Assembly (NCBI GenBank): GCA_947305045.1
Contig: CAMZCW010000039.1
Coordinates: forward strand, 1 to 14,201
From: an uncultured Bacteroidales bacterium
Lineage (GTDB): Bacteria > Bacteroidota > Bacteroidia > Bacteroidales > UBA932
Direction: 5' to 3'
Length of the DNA: 14,201 nt
The position numbers were made by a program, and so were the translations under genes. The notes under the pieces are model-generated. The model made no database searches. It saw nothing but the letters and a program-made list of their open reading frames with translations, and was not told the DNA's origin. How positions within the stretch are numbered: position 1 is the first letter of the stretch; every line of letters starts with the position of its first letter. Positions 5,911 through 13,798 of the stretch are shown here, one piece after another.

Positions 5911-7137
5911 TCAATCCGTAATCGCGCTGGCCACGATGCTGGCAACGGTGGAGCGGAGACGGGTGGCGGAACCGCTGTCTGCAGGATGAACGCGATTGGT
6001 GAGGATGATGACGGCCGTGCGGGTCTCCAAATCCAGGATGAGGGAAGTACCTGTATAACCGGTATGGCCACGGACAGAAGCCGGATTAAATATGTCTCCG
6101 CAGGTGTAGGGAGAGAGGCTGTAGGTGTCCCATCCCAGGGCGCGGGCTACTTCCGGTGCATTGGTCTCCGGAATGCGGAACATCTGCCGGACGGTGAGCG
6201 GAGAGAGAATGCGGTGTCCGTTCCAACTGCCTTCATTGAGCAGGCATGCACTCAGGATGGCCAAGTCTTCTACCGTGGAGAAGACCCCCGCGTTTCCGGA
6301 ATTACCGCCGTTGACAAGCCTGGCGGTGGGATCGTGCACTTCTGCCTGTAACACATGTCCGTCCGGAAGTTGCTCGGTGGGCGCACAGAGCGAGGATAAA
6401 CTGGCTCGATCAGAGGCCCCCTCATAGAGCGGGAAGTAAGTGGTGTGGCGGAGCCCCAGTACATCGAAAATATGCTTTTGAGCATAGTCACAGAGGCGTT
6501 CACCTGTTACCTGCTCCAGGATATATTGCAGGGTGATGAAGTTCAGGCAGCTGTACAACTGACGCGTACGGGGGCGAAAGTTGCGCCCGGCCTCTGTGGC
6601 TATCCAGTTCATGAGGGCATCCGGACAGTTCTCTCCATGCTCCTGAACAAAGCCAGGGACATTGGGAAGGGAGGGGACCAGCCCCGAGGAATGGGTGAGT
6701 AAATCCTGAATGGTAATTTGTACCTGCTCATGTGTATTGGGATCCTCCCACGGCTTAAACTCCGGGATGTATCTGGCAACAGGGTCCACCAGTCGTAGCT
6801 GCCCTTTTTCTACCAGCTGCATAATGGCAATGGTGGTGCTTACACATTTGGAAACCGATGCCAGGTCAAACAGCGTCTCCGTAGTCATTGGCGCAATCTC
6901 CGGCACCAAAGCTTTGTTGCCAAAGGCCTTTTCATATACCAGTGCATCCTCCCGGACTACGCCAATGACGGCCCCGGGCACATCACCGGCGGCAATAGCT
7001 GCCTCCGCCGTACTGTCAATCAGAGCCAGCCTTTGCGCATCCATGCCCGCGCGGGCAGGGGACATACGGCGAATCCCCTCACGGTGGAGGGGACTGCATG
7101 CAACCAGAATGGTCAGTATGAGGAGACTCCTTTTCAT
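5911..7137 (-). CDS. Beta-lactamase-family serine hydrolase, probable lipoprotein
   Basis: A 408-residue member of the class C beta-lactamase/penicillin-binding-protein-like family (PF00144). It starts with a short lipoprotein signal: lipobox LVAC with Cys14, so it is probably anchored in the outer or inner membrane facing the periplasm or surface. The SxxK motif is S94-V-S-K97 in DLASVSK. The second motif has Tyr195 in YSCLNF, where Cys replaces the Asn of the classical YxN. HTG at 358-360 is the KTG equivalent. Such proteins include esterases, D-aminopeptidases and carboxypeptidases; the substrate cannot be told and true beta-lactamase activity is unlikely. The ATG at 7137 lies 7 bp after the mmdB stop, so the gene is probably the last cistron of the decarboxylase operon. 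Its stop precedes a strong terminator by 40 bp. Confidence 0.92.
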   Translation of the reverse strand: MKRSLLILTILVACSPLHREGIRRMSPARAGMDAQRLALIDSTAEAAIAAGDVPGAVIGVVREDALVYEKAFGNKALVPEIAPMTTETLFDLASVSKCVSTTIAIMQLVEKGQLRLVDPVARYIPEFKPWEDPNTHEQVQITIQDLLTHSSGLVPSLPNVPGFVQEHGENCPDALMNWIATEAGRNFRPRTRQLYSCLNFITLQYILEQVTGERLCDYAQKHIFDVLGLRHTTYFPLYEGASDRASLSSLCAPTEQLPDGHVLQAEVHDPTARLVNGGNSGNAGVFSTVEDLAILSACLLNEGSWNGHRILSPLTVRQMFRIPETNAPEVARALGWDTYSLSPYTCGDIFNPASVRGHTGYTGTSLILDLETRTAVIILTNRVHPADSGSATRLRSTVASIVASAITD

Positions 7138-7144
7138 GGAGAAC

Positions 7145-8290
7145 CTATCCCAGGAAACTCAGGAGAATACCGGCGGCTACAGCCGAGCCAATGACACCAG
7201 CCACGTTGGGACCCATGGCATGCATGAGCAGGTGGTTGGTGGGGTCTATCTCGCGGCCTACGGTCTCCGACACGCGGGCACTGTCCGGTACGGCGGATAC
7301 CCCGGCATTGCCAATGAGCGGGTTAATCTTCTTGGCCGGGTTGGCGATGAACAGGTTCATCAGCTTGACGAAGAGCACGCCGCAGGTGGTGGCAATCACA
7401 AAGCTCAGGAGGCCCAGTCCGAAGATGAGGATGGACTTGACGCTGATGAACTTGTCGGCCTGGGTGGAGGCACCTACGGTAAGGCCGATCAGGGTGGTGA
7501 CCACGTCGATGAGCGGCCCGCTGGCGGTATTGGCCAGGCGTTTGGTTACGCCGCTCTCCTTGAGTAGGTTACCAAAGAACAGCATGCCCAGCAGCGGCAG
7601 GCCGGAAGGCACGATGAAGGCGGTGATGAGGAAGCCCACAATGGGGAAGACAATCTTCTCTTTTTTGGACACCACGCGTGGGGTAGGCATGTGGATGAGC
7701 CGTTCCTTCTTGGTAGTGAGGAGCAGCATGATGGGCTTCTGGATCACCGGTACCAGGGCCATGTAGGAGTAGGCCGATACGGCGATGGCGCCCATCAGGT
7801 CCGGTGCCAGCTTGGAGCTCAGGAAAATGGCCGTGGGGCCGTCTGCGCCGCCGATGATGCCAATGGCACCCGCTTCATTGGGGGCAAAGCCGAACACGAG
7901 GGCCAGCAGATAGGCTCCGAAAATACCCATCTGTGCGGCTGCTCCAATCAGGATGAGCCTGGGCTGGGAAATGAGGGCGCTGAAATCCGTCATGGCGCCT
8001 ATCCCCAGGAAGATGAGCGGGGGATACCAGCCTTGCTTTACGCCCTGGTACAGGATGTTGAGCACGGAACCGTCCTCATACACGCCGATGTTCAGGCCCG
8101 GGAACATGGGAATGTTACCCACAATCATACCAAAGCCGATGGGAACCAGCAGCATGGGCTCCCACTCCTTTACGATGGCAAGGGTAATGAACACCAGGCC
8201 AATCGCAATCATCACGAGGTTCTGCCACGCGCAGTTTGCGAAACCGGTGTACTCCCAGAACTGGGTTAATGACTCAAAAATGTGTTCCAT
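7145..8290 (-). CDS. mmdB: Na+-translocating decarboxylase beta subunit (MmdB/OadB family)
   Basis: Integral membrane subunit that decarboxylates carboxybiotin and pumps Na+ out of the cell; 381 residues, typical of the family (PF03977). It is very hydrophobic with several membrane segments (for example 24-40, 50-64, 112-134, 214-240, 286-310). Two family signatures are present. GGADGPTAIF at 147-156 contains Asp150, which I align with the Na+-binding Asp203 of Klebsiella OadB. NPLIGNAGVSAVPDSAR at 323-339 contains Ser332, which I align with OadB Ser382. Start and upstream stop overlap by one base (TAATG with the biotin carrier gene), indicating translational coupling. Substrate specificity is set by the carboxyltransferase, not by this subunit. 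Confidence 0.95.
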   Translation of the reverse strand: MEHIFESLTQFWEYTGFANCAWQNLVMIAIGLVFITLAIVKEWEPMLLVPIGFGMIVGNIPMFPGLNIGVYEDGSVLNILYQGVKQGWYPPLIFLGIGAMTDFSALISQPRLILIGAAAQMGIFGAYLLALVFGFAPNEAGAIGIIGGADGPTAIFLSSKLAPDLMGAIAVSAYSYMALVPVIQKPIMLLLTTKKERLIHMPTPRVVSKKEKIVFPIVGFLITAFIVPSGLPLLGMLFFGNLLKESGVTKRLANTASGPLIDVVTTLIGLTVGASTQADKFISVKSILIFGLGLLSFVIATTCGVLFVKLMNLFIANPAKKINPLIGNAGVSAVPDSARVSETVGREIDPTNHLLMHAMGPNVAGVIGSAVAAGILLSFLG

Positions 8291-8730
8291 TAGGCGATGG
8301 TTACGATGGGGGCACCCTCCAGGATGCTGTCACCTTTGTTCACATGGATGGCGGTAATGGTGCCATCCTTGGGGGCGGAGATTTCGTTCTCCATCTTCAT
8401 GGCTTCCAGCACGGCCACTTTCTGTCCGGATTGGACGGCCTGTCCTTCTTTCACGCTCACTTCCACAATGACGCCCGGGAGGGGAGAGTTCACCTTTTCA
8501 CCGGCACCGGCGGGGGCTTTGGGGGCAGGAGTCCCCTCGACTGCGCTCGGGGTGACAGTTTGGGCGGCCTTTGTCATTTCGACCGGAGCCGCAGGCGTAG
8601 CGGAGAAATCTTTTTCCAGCTCTACCTGATAGTCTGCGCCGTTCACATTTACCTGCAGCATTTTGCCTTCTGCCTCACCGATGGTTACATCGTAGTCTTT
8701 GCCGTTGATTTTGAACTTATATGTCTTCAT
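8290..8730 (-). CDS. mmdC: Biotin carboxyl carrier protein of the decarboxylase
   Basis: A 146-residue biotin/lipoyl attachment protein that shuttles CO2 from the carboxyltransferase to the beta subunit. The N-terminal part (1-40) is a small beta-rich region, followed by an Ala/Pro/Thr-rich linker (about 41-80) and the biotinyl domain (81-146) with EAMKMEN at 109-115, biotin on Lys112. Residues 41-53 and 59-67 of the linker are encoded by a composite palindromic repeat (8530-8611), so part of the linker was acquired by insertion; it remains in frame and low in structure, as a swinging arm requires. It lies 31 bp after the LTD/OadG gene and overlaps mmdB by 1 nt. No biotin carboxylase gene is adjacent, which favours a decarboxylase over an ATP-dependent carboxylase. 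Confidence 0.95.
   Translation of the reverse strand: MKTYKFKINGKDYDVTIGEAEGKMLQVNVNGADYQVELEKDFSATPAAPVEMTKAAQTVTPSAVEGTPAPKAPAGAGEKVNSPLPGVIVEVSVKEGQAVQSGQKVAVLEAMKMENEISAPKDGTITAIHVNKGDSILEGAPIVTIA
8530..8611. repeat. Composite palindromic repeat inside the biotin carrier gene
   Basis: Two imperfect palindromes stand head to head. One, 8530-8557, reads on the minus strand TGTCACCCC...GGGG. The other, 8572-8611, reads on the plus strand TGTCATTTC...GAAATCT. They are separated by 14 bp, with their TGTCA ends facing inward. Each half has complementary ends (CCCC/GGGG and ATTTC/GAAAT). The unit encodes residues 41-67 of the biotin carrier linker. The same design recurs at 8957-9035. The sequence type resembles the short interspersed repeats whose translations (such as VIPSEAEES) recur in hypothetical proteins of Bacteroidetes genomes. 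Confidence 0.8.
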
Positions 8731-8761
8731 AACATTTTTGTTTTACGCTATAACAACCTTG

Positions 8762-9718
8762 TTACCTGTTCGGTAACTTTCTGAAATTCAATGCCTTGTT
8801 AGTCCACCCGCTCTCTCTTCTGCGGATGGTGACGATGCCGGGCTCTATGTCGTGGATGGCGTCGTTCAGGTACAGGTGGACAGCCGTTGCGATGGCTGCA
8901 TAGGTGTCGCCACCGGCCTCCATGTCCAGTGCGAGGGCAATGGCCGCAGCCACTTGAGATTCCTCGGCTTCGCTCGGAATGACAGCCCGTTTTCCCTGTT
9001 TGCCCTTTGTCATGCTGAGCGTAGTCGAAGCATCTCCTGCTTTTGCCGCCTTCCTTGCCGGACGGTCGAATAGGAGCCAGAACAGGAACCACAGAATGGC
9101 CAGCGCGGTGAACACGACGCTCACGGAAACCACGGAAAGAATCCATCCGTACGGGTCCCGCTCTTTCATGAGTTCGCCTTTGGTGACGGAGCCGTGGTCG
9201 CCGTTTACCATGCGGGGACTGGGGACTTCCGGATTATCGACGAGTTCAAACTCCTGTTTACGGATGTCGAAGGCCTGTTTATAGGCCGCCAATCCGCAGG
9301 GCAGCGTGACGGGAATGGAGAGAGAGTCAATAATAGTGCGCCCGTCGTTGGAAACCAGATAAACGGTTTTCCCGGGTGCCAGGGTGAAGTTGGCGTAGAA
9401 AGTACCGTCTTCTCCACGGCCGCTGCACCAGATGAGCACCACCTGACGCGGCCCCAGCTTGGTGCGGAGGTCGCTCTTGGGGATAAGGCTCTTCCGGAGG
9501 TCGCTGCGGTCATCGGTAAGATAGCATCCGCCAAAGTTCACCGTTCCGGTAGATTTGTTGTACAGTTCTATCCAGCCGGACCGACGGCCGTAATCGTCCA
9601 GAATACCGGTGGAATCCGCCTGCGCGACGGCCTCACTGATAATGAGGTCGCTCACGTTCTGGGCGCGCAGGCTCACGGCTGCGGCGAGGACAAGAACTGC
9701 TGTGAGGAACTTTCTCAT
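8762..9718 (-). CDS. mmdD: Lamin-tail domain/OadG fusion, gamma (delta)-type subunit of the decarboxylase
   Basis: A 318-residue membrane protein. In order: signal peptide (about 1-20, ending SLRAQ); a lamin-tail-like domain (about 21-165) with SGWIELYN at 47-54; one membrane span at 192-217; a linker; and a C-terminal tail (258-318) that resembles the OadG/MmdD tail, with YAAIATAVHLYLND at 273-286 and a FRKLP end. Topology should place the lamin-tail domain outside the cytoplasm and the tail inside, where OadG-type subunits bind the carboxyltransferase and assemble the complex. Residues 229-237 and 246-254 of the linker are encoded by a palindromic repeat pair (8957-9035). The gene lies 3 bp after the mmdA stop. 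This fused form of the small subunit is, as far as I know, typical of Bacteroidetes. Confidence 0.87.
   Translation of the reverse strand: MRKFLTAVLVLAAAVSLRAQNVSDLIISEAVAQADSTGILDDYGRRSGWIELYNKSTGTVNFGGCYLTDDRSDLRKSLIPKSDLRTKLGPRQVVLIWCSGRGEDGTFYANFTLAPGKTVYLVSNDGRTIIDSLSIPVTLPCGLAAYKQAFDIRKQEFELVDNPEVPSPRMVNGDHGSVTKGELMKERDPYGWILSVVSVSVVFTALAILWFLFWLLFDRPARKAAKAGDASTTLSMTKGKQGKRAVIPSEAEESQVAAAIALALDMEAGGDTYAAIATAVHLYLNDAIHDIEPGIVTIRRRESGWTNKALNFRKLPNR
8957..9035. repeat. Composite palindromic repeat inside the LTD/OadG gene
   Basis: Same design as the unit at 8530-8611. One half at 8957-8984 reads on the minus strand TGTCATTCC...GGAATCT. The other half at 9008-9035 reads on the plus strand TGTCATGC...GCATCT. 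TGTCA ends face inward across 23 bp. Terminal stems are ATTCC/GGAAT and ATGC/GCAT. The two halves also pair with each other around the spacer (CGCTC with GAGCG, ATGACA with TGTCAT). It encodes linker residues 229-254. Confidence 0.82.
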
Positions 9719-9721
9719 GGC

Positions 9722-11278
9722 TTACAGCGGCAGGTTATCGTGTTTCTTGGCAGGCACGCCGGCCTGTTTGCCGTTTAATTGCTCCAGGGCACGGATGACG
9801 CGGAAACGGGTGTTGCGCGGTTCAATGACATCGTCAATGTAACCCTTCTGTGCGGCCTGGTAGGGATTGGAGAAGAGGTCTTCGTATTCTTTTTTCTTTT
9901 GCTCGAAGATTTCCTTGGCGTGCTCCGGATCCTCTTTCATGTCCTTGGCGTACAGTACGTTTACGGCACCATCGGCACCCATGACGGCAATCTGCGCGCT
10001 AGGCCATGCGTAATTAATATCTCCGCGTAACTGCTTGCAACTCATGACTATATGAGCGCCACCGTAACCTTTGCGTAAGGTGACGGTTACCTTGGGCACC
10101 GTGGCTTCGCCGTAGGCGTACAGCAGTTTGGCACCGTTGGTGATGATGGCACCGTACTCCTGCTGCGTGCCGCAAAGGAAGCCGGGAACATCCACCAGCG
10201 TGACCAGCGGAATGTTGAAGGCGTCGCAGAAGCGCACAAAGCGGGCGGCTTTGCGGCTGGCATTGATATCCAGCACGCCGGCCAGTACTTTGGGCTGGTT
10301 GGCCACAATGCCTACGCTGCGGCCGTTGAAACGGGCAAAGCCCACGATGATGTTTTTGGCAAAGTCCTTGTGAATCTCGAAGAAGGCTCCGTTGTCCACA
10401 ATGGCGCCAATGACCCCGTACATGTCGTAGGCCTTGTTGGGATTGTCCGGAATAATGGAGTTGAGACTGTCTTCCAGACGGTTCACCGGGTCTGTCGTGT
10501 CCTTGAGGGGAGCGGTTTCCAGGTTGTTCTGCGGAATGTAGCTCAGCAGCTGTTTGATGGTAGCAATGGCCTCTTCCTCATTATTGGCGGCAAAATGTGC
10601 TACGCCGCTCTTGCTGGCATGCACGGAGGCACCGCCGAGCTGCTCCTGGTCCACAACCTCTCCAGTGACGCTTTTTACCACTGCAGGACCGGTCAGGAAC
10701 ATGTAGGAGGTGTTTTTTACCATGAGGGTGAAGTCCGTGAGGGCGGGGGAATACACCGCACCGCCGGCGCAGGGACCCATGATGCAGCTGATCTGCGGTA
10801 CCACGCCCGAAGAGAGGATGTTGCGCTCGAAAATTTCGCCATAGCCGGCCAGGGCGTCAATGCCTTCCTGGATGCGCGCACCGCCGGAATCGTTTAGACC
10901 GATACACGGGGCGCCGTTGCGGAGGGCCATATCCTGCACCTTGCAGATTTTCTCGCTCATGGTTTTGGACAGGGAACCGCCGCTTACGGTGAAATCCTGG
11001 GCAAAGACATATACCAGGCGTCCGTCGATGGTGCCTGAGCCGGTTACCACGCCGTCACCGTCCGGATGGCTCTTGTCCATCCCGAAGTTGGTGCAGCGGT
11101 GCTGTACAAACATGTCGAATTCTTCAAAGCTGCCTTCGTCCAGCAGCATGGCCAGGCGTTCGCGGGCCGTCATTTTCCCTTTGGCATGCTGGGCTTCAAT
11201 GCGTTTTTCTCCGCCGCCCATGCGGGCTTTTGCCCGGCGTTCAACCAATTTCTGAATATTATCCGTCTGGATGCTCAT
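9722..11278 (-). CDS. mmdA: Methylmalonyl-CoA decarboxylase alpha subunit (carboxyltransferase, MmdA/PccB family)
   Basis: A 518-residue acyl-CoA carboxyltransferase, full length for the MmdA/propionyl-CoA carboxylase beta family (PF01039). It moves the carboxyl group between an acyl-CoA, most likely methylmalonyl-CoA, and biotin on the carrier protein. The N-terminal half has SGGARIQEG (131-139) and the oxyanion-hole loop [13 protein letters not shown] (168-180). The C-terminal half has [12 protein letters not shown] (363-374) and the second oxyanion loop RKGYGGAH (402-409). It is the first gene of the operon mmdA-mmdD-mmdC-mmdB-serine hydrolase. With a beta pump subunit and no biotin carboxylase, decarboxylation coupled to Na+ export is the likely direction (succinate to propionate). 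A methylmalonyl-CoA epimerase gene, often adjacent in Bacteroides, is not here. A TATCTTTG element lies 22-29 bp above the ATG. Confidence 0.94.
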   Translation of the reverse strand: MSIQTDNIQKLVERRAKARMGGGEKRIEAQHAKGKMTARERLAMLLDEGSFEEFDMFVQHRCTNFGMDKSHPDGDGVVTGSGTIDGRLVYVFAQDFTVSGGSLSKTMSEKICKVQDMALRNGAPCIGLNDSGGARIQEGIDALAGYGEIFERNILSSGVVPQISCIMGPCAGGAVYSPALTDFTLMVKNTSYMFLTGPAVVKSVTGEVVDQEQLGGASVHASKSGVAHFAANNEEEAIATIKQLLSYIPQNNLETAPLKDTTDPVNRLEDSLNSIIPDNPNKAYDMYGVIGAIVDNGAFFEIHKDFAKNIIVGFARFNGRSVGIVANQPKVLAGVLDINASRKAARFVRFCDAFNIPLVTLVDVPGFLCGTQQEYGAIITNGAKLLYAYGEATVPKVTVTLRKGYGGAHIVMSCKQLRGDINYAWPSAQIAVMGADGAVNVLYAKDMKEDPEHAKEIFEQKKKEYEDLFSNPYQAAQKGYIDDVIEPRNTRFRVIRALEQLNGKQAGVPAKKHDNLPL

Positions 11279-11299
11279 ATTTGTTTCCTAAAAATTTTG

Positions 11300-11307
11300 C
11301 AAAGATA
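11300..11307 (-). promoter_or_regulatory. -7-like promoter element of the decarboxylase operon
   Basis: Minus-strand TATCTTTG in the 35-bp gap between trkA and mmdA matches the Bacteroidetes -7 box. A start near 11293 would leave a leader of about 15 nt. No TTTG stands 19-21 nt upstream, where the trkA 3' end lies, so the promoter is only half supported; mmdA might instead be read through from trkA. Confidence 0.5.
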
Positions 11308-11313
11308 GCAATA

Positions 11314-12681
11314 TTATTTGAACATCTTGTCCACATCTTTCACTGCGTCCGGCAGGGCGAATACCGCCACACGGTCATAGGGCTCGATGTGGGAGTGCCC
11401 GACGGCGATGAAACTTTCCCCGCCGCGGATGACCCCGCCAATAAGGGCATCGGCCGGAAAATCAATTTCTTTCAGATTGCCCTTGGTGATGCGGGAACCG
11501 GGTGCGGCCGTGTATTCCAGCACTTCTGCATCCGTGCCGCTTACATAGCGGACGGAACGGACTTTGTCCGAGAGGGTAAACTTGTAGATGCGGCTCGCCG
11601 TGATAAGCTTTTTGTTGATAACGGTGTCCACGCCCAGTTCTTCTGCCAGGCGCAGGTATTCCAGGTTCTCTACCTGGGCAATCACACGGGGAACGCCCAT
11701 TTTTTTTGCCGTAACGCAGGTGAGGATATTCACTTCGTCGTTGCCGGTGAAGGCCAGGACAGCCTGGTATCCGCGGATGTCCTGTTCCTGCAGGAAGTCT
11801 GAATTGCGGACATCGCCGCAAACCACTTCTACCTCGTCCGGGAGGTCTTCCGAGAGTTTGCGGCAGTGGGCAGGGTTAATGTCGATAATCTTGATGTCGT
11901 CCAGCTTGTGTACGACAAGCTTTTCCGCTACCATTTGCCCGATCTCGCTGCCGCCCAGGATCATGACTCTGCGGATTTCCACTTTGTCCTTTCCCAGGAA
12001 TTTCATCAGGATGGGCATTCCCTCGCGATGGGAGATGATGTACAGGTAGTCGTGGAACTTGAAGGTAGTGTCGTATTTGGGGATGATGGTTTTACCGCCG
12101 CGGGAAAGGGCTACAATGCGGAAATCGGCGTCCGGTTGCAGGCCTTTGACGGTATGGACGAATTCTTTTACATCCATGTCCAGCAGCGGGGAGTCATCGT
12201 CCAGTTTGAACACGGAAAGCTGGAGTTTGCCGCGGGCGAAATCCAGGGTATCGGTAGCGCCGCTGGTGCGGAGCAGGTCCACGATTTCGTCGCTGGCGCT
12301 CTTTTCCGGGAAAAACATCATGTCCAGGCCCATGTCCTTGAACAGCAGCTTGTTTTCCGGGGAGAGATAGGCCTGGTTGCCGATACGGGCGACCACGCGT
12401 TTGGCGCCCAGCTTTTTGGCCAGCAGGGCACTGGTGATGTTCACGCTCTGGTGCATGCTGGGATTGACGGCGATAAAAAGGTCTGCGCTGGCGCACCCGG
12501 CATCCCGGAGGGTGTCAATGCTGGACGGCTGGCCCAGAATGGTGGTGACATCCGCCTGGGAGGCCAGTTCGCGGATGTGTGCGGCATTGGCGTCGATGAC
12601 CGTGATATCATTGTCATCCACGGCGAGCATCTTGGCCAGATGCGAGCCCGTCCTGCCGGCGCCTTCGATGATAATCTTCAT
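11314..12681 (-). CDS. trkA: TrkA, NAD(H)-binding regulatory subunit of a K+ uptake system
   Basis: A 455-residue peripheral membrane protein that gates a TrkH/KtrB-type K+ channel in response to nucleotides. It has the usual two tandem RCK units. The first Rossmann fold starts with GAGRTG (7-12), with the ribose-binding Asp at 30 (ITVID), followed by a TrkA-C domain (about 140-225). The second starts with GGSEIG (243-248), with Asp267 (IKIID), and ends in a second TrkA-C domain (about 370-455). Length is close to the usual 440-460. No TrkH-like membrane partner is in the window. The gene follows a glycosyltransferase by 78 bp and precedes mmdA by 35 bp; a TATCTTTG box suggests its own promoter. 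Confidence 0.95.
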   Translation of the reverse strand: MKIIIEGAGRTGSHLAKMLAVDDNDITVIDANAAHIRELASQADVTTILGQPSSIDTLRDAGCASADLFIAVNPSMHQSVNITSALLAKKLGAKRVVARIGNQAYLSPENKLLFKDMGLDMMFFPEKSASDEIVDLLRTSGATDTLDFARGKLQLSVFKLDDDSPLLDMDVKEFVHTVKGLQPDADFRIVALSRGGKTIIPKYDTTFKFHDYLYIISHREGMPILMKFLGKDKVEIRRVMILGGSEIGQMVAEKLVVHKLDDIKIIDINPAHCRKLSEDLPDEVEVVCGDVRNSDFLQEQDIRGYQAVLAFTGNDEVNILTCVTAKKMGVPRVIAQVENLEYLRLAEELGVDTVINKKLITASRIYKFTLSDKVRSVRYVSGTDAEVLEYTAAPGSRITKGNLKEIDFPADALIGGVIRGGESFIAVGHSHIEPYDRVAVFALPDAVKDVDKMFK

Positions 12682-12701
12682 GTGTCCGTTCTTTAATCTT
12701 A

Positions 12702-12709
12702 CAAAGATA
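12702..12709 (-). promoter_or_regulatory. -7-like promoter element of trkA
   Basis: Minus-strand TATCTTTG, 20 bp above the trkA ATG, matches the -7 consensus. Its upstream partner is poor (GTGCG where TTTG is expected at about -33). It lies in a 78-bp gap, the longest between the glycosyltransferase and the terminator, so a promoter here is plausible. Confidence 0.5.
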
Positions 12710-12759
12710 AAAATAAATTCCCTATAATCGCACGTTTTTATGCTTCCCTCTAGCGTATC

Positions 12760-13767
12760 TTATTTGAACAGACCTTTGGGCACAATCCAAGCGGAATACA
12801 GGCCCTTCGGCAGCGTAGGTGACGCCGGAATGTCACCGAACCTCCGGAGCTGCCTGTATTCTTTGTGTGCCTGCACCACAGCCTGGTAGAAGCTCCATCG
12901 GCGGGTGAGCAGATACACCAGGGCCGACAGGCCGTCCAGGCACATCCTGACAAAGATGCGCCGCCGGGTCTTGCGCCGGGCGCGGGCCTCCGGGAGGCCT
13001 GCAGCTACAAAGGTGGCGGGGAGGTTGTTCTCCAGCAGCAGCAAATTGTTCCGGAAGTTCAGCCGCAGTTTGAACGGCGATTCGTTGGGCAGTGTGCCAC
13101 CGCCAATATGATACACAAACGACTCCGGGACGATGTTTACCTTCCAGCCGCGCAGCTGCATGCGCCAGCAGAGGTCTATCTCTTCCATATGGGCAAAGAA
13201 GCGCTCGTCCAGGCCGCCGAGGGCTTTCCAGACGCTTGCTCGAACCATCAGGCACGCTCCGCTGGCCCAGAGGACTTCCGCCGGCGTGTCGTATTGTCCC
13301 TGATCCTTTTCGATTTTTTGCAGGATACGCCCCCGGCAAAAGGGGTATCCATAGCGGTCCACCAGGCCGCCCGCCGCACCGGCATACTCGAAGGTGTCCC
13401 GCTGCGAGTAGGATAGCAGTTTGGGCCCGCACGCTCCGCAGGCAGGGTGAGTATCCATCCAGTCTATCAGTGGGTTAAGCCAGCCCGGAGGCACCTCGAT
13501 GTCGGAATTGATGAGTACAAAATACTCCGCGTCGATACCCTCCAGCGCTCGGTTGTATCCGCCGGTAAAGCCGTAATTCCGGTCCAGGACCTTCAACGGC
13601 ACTTGCGGGAATTGCGTCCGCATGACCTCTGCAGAGTCATCCGTGGAGGCATTGTCGGCTACCACTACCTGTGCGTCAAGTCCTTTGCAGGAGGCGATGA
13701 GCCCCGGAAGGAACTGCTGCAGGTAATCCCTGGTGTTGTAGTTCAGTATGACTACTGCTGTTCTCAT
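12760..13767 (-). CDS. Family 2 glycosyltransferase (rhamnosyltransferase-like)
   Basis: A 335-residue GT-A-fold inverting glycosyltransferase (GT2, WcaA/GlcNAc- or rhamnosyltransferase-like) that transfers a sugar from a nucleotide donor. Visible motifs: nucleotide-binding start RTAVVILNYN (2-11), DNAS (38-41), GFTGGYN (66-72), the metal-binding NSDIEV (87-92, D-x-D position), ASGACLMVR (168-176), the acceptor-side EEIDLCWR (195-202, catalytic acidic residues) and YHIGGGT (219-225). The last 90 or so residues are basic with a weakly hydrophobic stretch (DGLSALVYLL), suggesting loose contact with the inner membrane. No polysaccharide gene cluster surrounds it, so the acceptor (lipid A/O-antigen, exopolysaccharide or protein) cannot be told. 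It starts 31 bp after the PmbA/TldD-family stop and is probably co-transcribed with that gene. Confidence 0.92.
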   Translation of the reverse strand: MRTAVVILNYNTRDYLQQFLPGLIASCKGLDAQVVVADNASTDDSAEVMRTQFPQVPLKVLDRNYGFTGGYNRALEGIDAEYFVLINSDIEVPPGWLNPLIDWMDTHPACGACGPKLLSYSQRDTFEYAGAAGGLVDRYGYPFCRGRILQKIEKDQGQYDTPAEVLWASGACLMVRASVWKALGGLDERFFAHMEEIDLCWRMQLRGWKVNIVPESFVYHIGGGTLPNESPFKLRLNFRNNLLLLENNLPATFVAAGLPEARARRKTRRRIFVRMCLDGLSALVYLLTRRWSFYQAVVQAHKEYRQLRRFGDIPASPTLPKGLYSAWIVPKGLFK

Positions 13768-13798
13768 GCACGTTTTTTACCCCTCTGGGGAGGGACTT

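Noticed and set aside
9722..11278. Reading mmdA as the beta subunit of an ATP-dependent propionyl-CoA carboxylase
   Set aside because: No biotin carboxylase gene is present, while the pump (beta) and OadG-type subunits are; the decarboxylase reading fits all four genes. Substrate choice still needs an assay.
13772..13790. CCCC-TCT-GGGG hairpin next to a T run, as a terminator below the PmbA/TldD-family gene
   Set aside because: The stem is only 4 bp, and on either strand the T run is on the wrong side for intrinsic termination.
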